From contig UQBO01000010.1 in NCBI GenBank assembly GCA_900539225.1, positions 1 through 43,607 of the forward strand: a DNA stretch of 43,607 nucleotides. The letters are read 5' to 3'. Source of the DNA: an uncultured Eubacteriales bacterium. Lineage in GTDB: Bacteria > Bacillota > Clostridia > Tissierellales > Peptoniphilaceae. The translations under genes were made by a program, and so were the position numbers. The notes under the pieces were generated by a model that was given only the letters and a program-made list of their open reading frames with translations, did no database searches and was not told where the DNA came from. Below, one piece after another: positions 39,798-43,607 of this stretch (the first letter of the stretch is position 1; each line of letters starts with the position of its first letter).

Positions 39798-40050
39798 CAA
39801 GAATATCTCCAATCATTTCATCAACACTTTTATAAGTAGTGCCTATGGATGGATCTTTCTTCATAGCTTCAACTTCTTTTATAGCCTCGATAGTTTCAGC
39901 GTTTGGAGTTTCATATTGAATTGCGTTTTTCATAAATTTAACTAGACTTGCTTTTACACTTTCGCCACTTTTCGCAATTACGCTCTTGTATGCGTTATAA
40001 GTTGCCCTATCCATAACGAAAGAACAAGTTACTTTATCATTCTTGTTCAT
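39790..40050 (-). CDS. RelB/DinJ-family antitoxin
   Basis: An 86-residue antitoxin: N-terminal ribbon-helix-helix (KVTCSFVMDRATYNAYKSVI, AKSGESVKASLVKFMKNAI) and C-terminal toxin-wrapping segment (PNAETIEAIKEVEAMKKDPS, VDEMIGDIL). AAGGAG precedes the ATG. It heads an operon with yafQ and an orphan hicB. Its C-terminal part is duplicated in the gene at 37836-38138. A palindromic operator overlaps the transcript start. Confidence 0.9.
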   Translation of the reverse strand: MNKNDKVTCSFVMDRATYNAYKSVIAKSGESVKASLVKFMKNAIQYETPNAETIEAIKEVEAMKKDPSIGTTYKSVDEMIGDILDV

Positions 40051-40071
40051 AATAATTCTCCTTTCAAATAT

Positions 40072-40127
40072 ACTTAGTTCACTAAGTTTACTAAGTATAT
40101 TATATAACTTTTTTATAAAAAAGTCAA
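40072..40127 (-). promoter_or_regulatory. relB promoter and operator
   Basis: TTGACT (40122-40127) and TATAAT (40099-40104) are 17 bp apart on the minus strand. The inverted repeat ACTTAGT-tc-ACTAAGT (40072-40087) and a third half-site ACTAAGT (40090-40096) lie from the -10 to the transcript start, a normal place for RelB repression. Confidence 0.7.
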
Positions 40128-40140
40128 ATTTTTTTCACTT

Positions 40141-40157
40141 ACTTACAAAATGTAAGC
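40141..40157. promoter_or_regulatory. 17-bp palindrome upstream of relB
   Basis: ACTTAC, spacer AAAAT, GTAAGC (five of six positions pair). It lies 13 bp upstream of the relB -35, between the terminator of the previous gene and this promoter. Confidence 0.55.
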
Positions 40158-40170
40158 TACTCCCGCCCAC

Positions 40171-40197
40171 AAAAAAAGAGAGCCGCAGCCCTCTCAT
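40171..40197 (-). terminator. Terminator of the orphan hicB at 40201
   Basis: GAGAG (40178-40182) and CTCTC (40191-40195) with extra GGCTGCGGC pairing inside, followed on the minus strand by seven T. Confidence 0.7.
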
Positions 40198-40200
40198 AAA

Positions 40201-40608
40201 CTATTTAATATTCAATTCCTTCTTCAAACCCTCAGTCAAAACCCTTGAGAAATTAATATTCTTATTCTTAGCAAGTGCCTCAAGCCAAGTTGGTAAGGTC
40301 ACCATCTTATTTTTGTAAACTTCCTTAACCAAAGAGAATTGATAAGGCAAGTAAACATTGACATAAACGGCCAAGTCGCCTTCTTTAAGATCAAGCTCAT
40401 CCATATCAATATCATCTGGGTACTCAATTTTTTCCTTCTCTTCATCGTATAGACAAAGTCCAATGACCTCTTGTGCATATCTTACGCCCTCTTCGAATGT
40501 GTCCGAGCAAGTATAAGCGCCGTCAATTGCGGGCACGTCAATAGAGTAGCCACCGTCACTTTCTTTGCTAAAAATAGCTAAATAAGTTACACTATCTTGT
40601 TTTTTCAT
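40201..40608 (-). CDS. Orphan HicB-family antitoxin (monocistronic)
   Basis: A 135-residue HicB-like protein (SDGGYSIDVPAIDGAYTCSD, FEEGVRYAQEVIGLCLYDEE; C-terminus VTLPTWLEALAKNKNINFSR then LTEGLKKELNIK). It has its own promoter, ribosome site (AAAGGAG) and terminator, and no hicA on either side. The last 60 bp are almost identical in DNA to the end of the hicB at 39067, suggesting gene conversion. Like the other orphan, it might guard against HicA or a phage-borne relative. Confidence 0.82.
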   Translation of the reverse strand: MKKQDSVTYLAIFSKESDGGYSIDVPAIDGAYTCSDTFEEGVRYAQEVIGLCLYDEEKEKIEYPDDIDMDELDLKEGDLAVYVNVYLPYQFSLVKEVYKNKMVTLPTWLEALAKNKNINFSRVLTEGLKKELNIK

Positions 40609-40647
40609 GTAAACACTCCTTTAACAAGTGATACTATTTACATAAGC

Positions 40648-40675
40648 ATTATAACGTATGTTAAACATTTGTCAA
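40648..40675 (-). promoter_or_regulatory. Promoter of the monocistronic orphan hicB
   Basis: TTGACA (40670-40675) and TATAAT (40648-40653) are 16 bp apart on the minus strand. The bases upstream (TAAAAAACTA then TTGACA) match those before the hicA promoter. Confidence 0.65.
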
Positions 40676-40698
40676 TAGTTTTTTATAATTATTCAGTC

Positions 40699-40715
40699 GC
40701 TTACATTTTGTAAGC
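40699..40715. promoter_or_regulatory. 17-bp palindrome upstream of the orphan hicB
   Basis: GCTTAC, spacer ATTTT, GTAAGC, flanked by CAGTC and AACTCACT. It lies 23 bp upstream of the -35. Same flanks as 38914-38930 but entirely different arms. Confidence 0.6.
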
Positions 40716-40738
40716 AACTCACTATTTCACTTGTACAC

Positions 40739-40763
40739 ACAAAAAAGAGAGCAAACGCCCTCA
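40739..40763 (-). terminator. Terminator of the NYN gene
   Basis: GAGggcgtttgcTCTC-type stem followed on the minus strand by a T run; same style as 40171 and 37811. Confidence 0.55.
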
Positions 40764-40780
40764 ATTATATTTTTTAACTA

Positions 40781-41458
40781 TTATTTTTTATTTGGCTTGA
40801 GTCTTTTATCACAACTTCTTAATCCATCTATGTGCTCAAATAAATTATCTTTAACCTTTCTTCCTAAAGGATCTAAAACAAAGTCAATTCCTTCACGCCT
40901 TGCTAATTTAGCTGCTGGAACAAAGTCAGAGTCGCCTGCTATCAAAACAATTTGATCAACCTGCTTTTTCAATGATAAAGATGCAATGTCTACACCTATC
41001 TTCATATCAACACCCTTTTGTCTAGTTTATAAAAATATATCGTTAATTGTTAAATCTTCTATAGTAATTTCTTTATCAATTAGCTTATTAAGTGATTGTG
41101 GGTTCAATAGATATTTTGTCTCGTATGTCAAAAGTTCACCCAATCTTAAAGCTACCTTCCTTTTCATTGTTAGTTCCTTTAAAAACTCTTTCATCCACTT
41201 ACCAGTTTCATTTTTCCCGAAGAATTCTTGTTCCTTCGTTATAGGATTATAAACATTTGATTCAAGCGGAGGACAGTCATAATAAAATATTCTGTACAAA
41301 TCATGTTTTATATTATTTTTAAGTGAATACTTTTCATCCAAATGCTTAAAACAATAAGTATAAAGTTCATTAGCTGCATCTTTTGGAGATTTTATCCCAA
41401 ATGCTTTCATTGCTACCTTTCTATAGTATCCTCCATCAACCAATATCGCAGTTTTCAT
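40781..41458 (-). pseudogene. NYN-domain ribonuclease gene interrupted by an in-frame TAA
   Basis: The first segment (41027-41458) gives 143 residues starting MKTAILVDGGYYRKVAMKAF, the NYN (PIN-like, LabA/DUF88) start with its first Asp. A TAA follows at 41027-41029. In the same frame, reading continues TRQKGVDMKIGVDIASLSL to IVLIAGDSDFVPAAKLAR, the second half of the NYN active site, and ends at 40781. So the break is a stop codon, not a frameshift. An ATG at 41003-41005 could restart translation, but neither half holds the full metal site. NYN proteins are ribonucleases of RNA turnover or defence. It is dead, or split, or read through. A structured RNA lies directly upstream. Confidence 0.75.
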
Positions 41459-41478
41459 AATTACATCCTAAAAGCAAA

Positions 41479-41531
41479 AATTCCTTGGTTCCGGCGCACC
41501 TCGTATGGTGAGGGTCCTACTCCCAAGGAAT
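41479..41531 (-). ncRNA. Compact structured RNA leader upstream of the NYN gene
   Basis: On the minus strand a perfect 9-bp stem, ATTCCTTGG (41523-41531) with CCAAGGAAT (41480-41488), encloses about 34 nt with further pairing (CCCTC with GAGGT/GAGG around 41498-41515, or CACC with GGTG). GTGCGCCGGAACC precedes the closing strand. TTTTT follows. The RNA starts about 30 nt after the predicted transcript start and ends about 20 nt before the NYN ATG. It recalls structured RNAs placed ahead of abortive-infection genes (such as the abiF motif), but that family match is from memory and unverified. Confidence 0.5.
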
Positions 41532-41543
41532 ATCATACAATTT

Positions 41544-41595
41544 TATCGATATTTATCGATACATATATTATAATATATTTCTTGGAATATGTCAA
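41544..41595 (-). promoter_or_regulatory. Promoter and operator of the structured RNA-NYN unit
   Basis: TTGACA (41590-41595) and TATAAT (41567-41572) are 17 bp apart on the minus strand. TATCGAT occurs at 41544-41550 and 41554-41560, a 10-bp pitch over the transcript start, likely an operator. Confidence 0.65.
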
Positions 41596-41669
41596 GTTTT
41601 TTTAATAAATTTTATATTCTGTAATATTTTTCTATATAAATTATACATTAAACGTCATATTTTGTCAAT

Positions 41670-41700
41670 AAAAAAAGAGAGCATATCATTTTGATATACC
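41670..41700 (-). terminator. Terminator of the DUF1659-DUF2922 operon
   Basis: GTATATCA and TGATATGC (41682-41699) pair around AAA, followed on the minus strand by CTCTC and seven T. Its core, CATATC-ATTTT-GATATA on the plus strand, is laid out like the 17-bp palindromes. Confidence 0.65.
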
Positions 41701-41751
41701 CCCTTAATTACCTGCACTATTCTATTATATTTTCATTAGACATGAGCATCA

Positions 41752-41967
41752 TTAAAACAACACTTCAGTAGAAGTAGTAATAACCTTCGCTCCATCCATC
41801 GCTACAACCTCGCTGCCATCCTTATTCACAATAAGTTTATTATCAACGATAGTTTTAAACGCACCCTTAACAGCATCAGCGTCAAGACCCTCAGCAGGGT
41901 TTTGTAAACTCATGTTGTACGGCTTGCCATTCGCGCATTTGAACTTCATTTGTAATCTCTTCATCAT
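41752..41967 (-). CDS. DUF2922 family protein
   Basis: A 71-residue protein with the DUF2922 pattern (LQMKFKCANGKPYNMSLQNP, then GLDADAVKGAFKTIVDNKLI, and a final STEVLF). Function unknown; such genes pair with DUF1659 next to sigma-factor genes in Bacilli and Clostridia. AAGGGGGTGAG precedes the double ATG. It lies 30 nt after the DUF1659 gene and ends the operon. Confidence 0.85.
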   Translation of the reverse strand: MMKRLQMKFKCANGKPYNMSLQNPAEGLDADAVKGAFKTIVDNKLIVNKDGSEVVAMDGAKVITTSTEVLF

Positions 41968-41997
41968 CTCACCCCCTTTCTAAAAAATCCTCCATCA

Positions 41998-42195
41998 CTA
42001 TAATTCAGTTACAGTGATTCTCTCAAGCTTAGTAATCTCCTTAGCTAAAAGCGTTCCAAACGCAGCCTTAAAAACCTTAAGGTCCTCGTTGTTCGCATCC
42101 TCCCTGATGTAGTTTACAGTTCTAGAGAAATTTCTCTTAGATCCGTCACTGCCTTCACCAGAAAAGTAAAGCTTAACACTATTCTTAGTCATCAT
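41998..42195 (-). CDS. DUF1659 family protein
   Basis: A 65-residue protein with the DUF1659 pattern (KNSVKLYFSGEGSDGSKRNF, then VNYIREDANNEDLKVFKAAF, and KLERITVTEL). Function unknown. I start at the ATG at 42193-42195, just after GGGGGTGAG; the next ATG at 42190 is equally possible. A much longer in-frame extension upstream lacks a ribosome site and is rejected. It is divergent from the sigma factor gene. Confidence 0.85.
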   Translation of the reverse strand: MMTKNSVKLYFSGEGSDGSKRNFSRTVNYIREDANNEDLKVFKAAFGTLLAKEITKLERITVTEL

Positions 42196-42367
42196 CTCAC
42201 CCCCTTCCCTAGGCCCCTTGCCTACACTTAATATATACAAAATCCTAGGATTATTTCCCACACGCACCCCCACCATAATTATGGAAATGGTGCAGCATTG
42301 TGTCCAATTGTTCGTCCCAATGTCCAAAATTTGCCGTGTCTTCCAAAATTTACGCACGAGATTGCGT

Positions 42368-42397
42368 TTGCCAGGCGAATGGTCTTAAAGCTATAAT
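42368..42397 (+). promoter_or_regulatory. Promoter of the sigma-factor gene
   Basis: TTGCCA (42368-42373) and TATAAT (42392-42397) are 18 bp apart. The rest of the 230-bp divergent gap shows no other feature. Confidence 0.5.
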
Positions 42398-42428
42398 CGT
42401 CTTAACAATAGAGAAAGGAGAAAGACAG

Positions 42429-42980
42429 ATGCAAATCAATTACGACAAAGTTGCGATGGACTACCAGTCGAGTGGCAAAGTCGATGCCGCCGCCGTCGAG
42501 AGGCTCAAACCCCTCATGATCACAATGATTAAGCGCTACTACCCAAACTTTAAAGAGTGGGACGACCTCATGCAAGAACTTAGAGTCATAACACTCGAAG
42601 CACTACTAGACTTCGACCCCGCCCATGGCGCACACGCACTCGCACTCATCGAGTCACGCATGAAATACCATTTGCTCGGTAAGTATAAAAAACAAGTCGT
42701 CACCACCCCACTAGACGATGCATTTTTAATAGAGGACGAGACCAGCATGGACGACTTCGAGGCCCTGTTTTATAACGACACACTCGGCAAAGTCTTCAAA
42801 GAACTCACATACGAAGAAGAAAAACTCATCTATTTACGTTATTATACCGAGATGAGCTACGAAGATATCGGCCGCGCCTTAGGCTTTTCAAGAAACACCG
42901 CAGCAAGAAAGATAAACGCCCTATTGAAAAAACTAAGACGCCTATATAAAAAAGTAGATAAACATACACCTAAAGTATGA
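42429..42980 (+). CDS. Sigma-70 family RNA polymerase sigma factor
   Basis: A 183-residue sigma factor with region 2 (LKPLMITMIKRYYPNFKEWD, DLMQELRVITLEALLDFDP) and region 4 (LTYEEEKLIYLRYYTEMSYE, DIGRALGFSRNTAARKINAL). Regions 1 and 3 are absent, as in small alternative sigma factors. I start at ATG 42429 after AAAGGAG; a longer frame upstream has no such site. Neighbouring DUF1659/DUF2922 genes are typical companions in related bacteria. Its targets are unknown. No anti-sigma gene is visible in the window. Confidence 0.85.
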   Translation: MQINYDKVAMDYQSSGKVDAAAVERLKPLMITMIKRYYPNFKEWDDLMQELRVITLEALLDFDPAHGAHALALIESRMKYHLLGKYKKQVVTTPLDDAFLIEDETSMDDFEALFYNDTLGKVFKELTYEEEKLIYLRYYTEMSYEDIGRALGFSRNTAARKINALLKKLRRLYKKVDKHTPKV

Positions 42981-43026
42981 TTTTTAAAAAATTCCCATGA
43001 AAATGGTAAAAATTAGAACAAAGCTA

Positions 43027-43055
43027 TTGACATAGCATGTATAAAAGACTATAAT
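43027..43055 (+). promoter_or_regulatory. Promoter of the 147-aa gene
   Basis: TTGACA (43027-43032) and TATAAT (43050-43055) are exactly 17 bp apart, a full consensus promoter. Confidence 0.8.
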
Positions 43056-43082
43056 AGACTTAGAAACAAGGAGGATAATATT

Positions 43083-43526
43083 ATGAAAAATAAGGCATTG
43101 GCAGCCTTAATCCCAGCTTATGATAAAGATGGAATGAACACGGCGGTTGCCATATATGAGGACATGAGTGCAGAGAATTTGCACGTATCAATCAGAACAG
43201 CCATCTCGAGACTGTTTCAGGAGAAATTAGCAGACGAAAAAGGCTACAAAAAGTGGGCCAAGACCATCGCCAAGAAAAAGACCGGCCTTGCCCTCGTTAT
43301 TAGAGAGACAAAGCTAGTCGGCATCAGGTGTAGAGAGGTACGCTCCAAAGGCGACGGATCCATGATCTACCTAAACAGAGACCTAATCTACGACATAGAA
43401 GACGGCTACGTCTACATAAGAGGCCTAACGAGGATACCAGTTTTGGCAAAGAAAAGGACAATCAGAGACAGGATCAAGGACTGCGACAGAATCAGTAAAG
43501 CATACGACGAGAAGATGCAAGGGTGA
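43083..43526 (+). CDS. Basic 147-aa protein of unknown function
   Basis: A 147-residue, strongly basic protein with no signal peptide or membrane segment. It opens with helical text (NKALAALIPAYDKDGMNTAV, HVSIRTAISRLFQEKLADEK), then a beta-rich part (GLALVIRETKLVGIRCREVR, DLIYDIEDGYVYIRGLTRIP) and a charged tail. I recognise no family. The basic charge and compact alpha/beta layout would suit a nucleic-acid-binding regulator. It has a perfect housekeeping-type promoter, AAGGAGG site and terminator, so it is expressed on its own, downstream of the sigma gene. Confidence 0.7.
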   Translation: MKNKALAALIPAYDKDGMNTAVAIYEDMSAENLHVSIRTAISRLFQEKLADEKGYKKWAKTIAKKKTGLALVIRETKLVGIRCREVRSKGDGSMIYLNRDLIYDIEDGYVYIRGLTRIPVLAKKRTIRDRIKDCDRISKAYDEKMQG

Positions 43527-43550
43527 GTACAAAGGTGCCACCCCTTTTTT
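43519..43550 (+). terminator. Terminator of the 147-aa gene
   Basis: AAGGGTG (43519-43525, spanning the stop codon) pairs with CACCCCTT (43539-43546), followed by a T run. Confidence 0.65.
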
Positions 43551-43552
43551 TA

Positions 43553-43607
43553 GGCTCTATGTCAAATATTGGGGAGACTTATTGATTTAAGTCTCTCTTT
43601 TTACGTT
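43553..43607 (+). mobile_element. 55-bp IS-like end, copy 2 (continues past the window)
   Basis: Matches 37698-37752 at 54 of 55 bases, starting GGCTCTATGTCAAATATTG right after the terminator of the previous gene. The element, if complete, lies to the right of the window. ISL3-family origin is inferred from the terminal bases only. Confidence 0.5.

Noticed and set aside
41658..41690. Tiny minus-strand peptide after GGGGG near the DUF2922 terminator
   Set aside because: The frame lies within the terminator hairpin and T run; the G run belongs to the hairpin.
42196..42357. Long N-terminal extension of the DUF1659 protein
   Set aside because: No ribosome site, and the family domain starts at the chosen ATG.

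Overview
The window looks like a chromosome segment of a low-GC, Gram-positive anaerobe. The gene content (a walRKHIJ-rlmH block, a large SRP RNA with an Alu domain, DUF1659/DUF2922 genes beside a sigma factor, PdxS/PdxR, Tpx, many toxin-antitoxin genes) suggests Clostridia/Tissierellia, perhaps Peptoniphilaceae. That placement is inference; no marker gene here fixes the genus.

Layout. 1-9.2 kb is an AT-rich accessory block: the 3' part of a large FtsX-type permease, a wrecked conjugative relaxase gene, a PadR/DUF2812 pair, and a complete two-component system followed by an ABC transporter (response regulator, kinase, ATPase, 832-aa permease), then an XRE regulator. 9.3-13.3 kb is core-like and less AT-rich: tpx, degV, pdxR and a divergent pdxS that has no pdxT beside it. 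13.4-15.3 kb is a very AT-rich restriction-modification pair. 15.6-24.3 kb is one minus-strand run: ftsH, walR, walK, a small secreted protein, walH, walI, walJ, rlmH. It couples membrane proteolysis, cell-wall signalling and 23S rRNA methylation. 24.5-27.2 kb is a large secreted phosphodiester-glycosidase-type protein.

27.5-28.9 kb holds tRNA-Pro(UGG), about 0.9 kb of gene-free, palindrome-rich DNA, and a minus-strand tRNA-Ser(GGA)/SRP-RNA transcription unit. 29.0-30.8 kb encodes a surface protein with near-identical tandem beta-repeats, a tyrosine-rich insert (about 42% Tyr) and a copper-amine-oxidase-N-like stalk. 31.0-37.1 kb carries apt, a TtcA-like tRNA thiolase, a DUF308 membrane protein, MscS, a MazEF-type module, and a lemA/DUF2207 pair.

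37.1-41.6 kb is an accessory region: three copies of an unrecognised hairpin repeat, one 55-bp IS-like end, then a minus-strand chain of small defence or toxin-antitoxin cassettes (a RelB-like protein without its DNA-binding part, hicAB, relB-yafQ plus an orphan hicB, another orphan hicB, and an NYN ribonuclease gene split by an in-frame stop). Several cassettes have their own promoter and terminator, and three have an upstream 17-bp palindrome whose arms change together around a constant AT core. The NYN gene is preceded by a compact structured RNA leader, which is the best candidate for an undescribed system here. 41.7-43.5 kb is a sigma factor divergent from DUF1659/DUF2922, an unknown 147-aa gene, and a second copy of the 55-bp IS-like end running off the window.

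All promoters, operators and terminators were read by eye. No database search or folding program was run.
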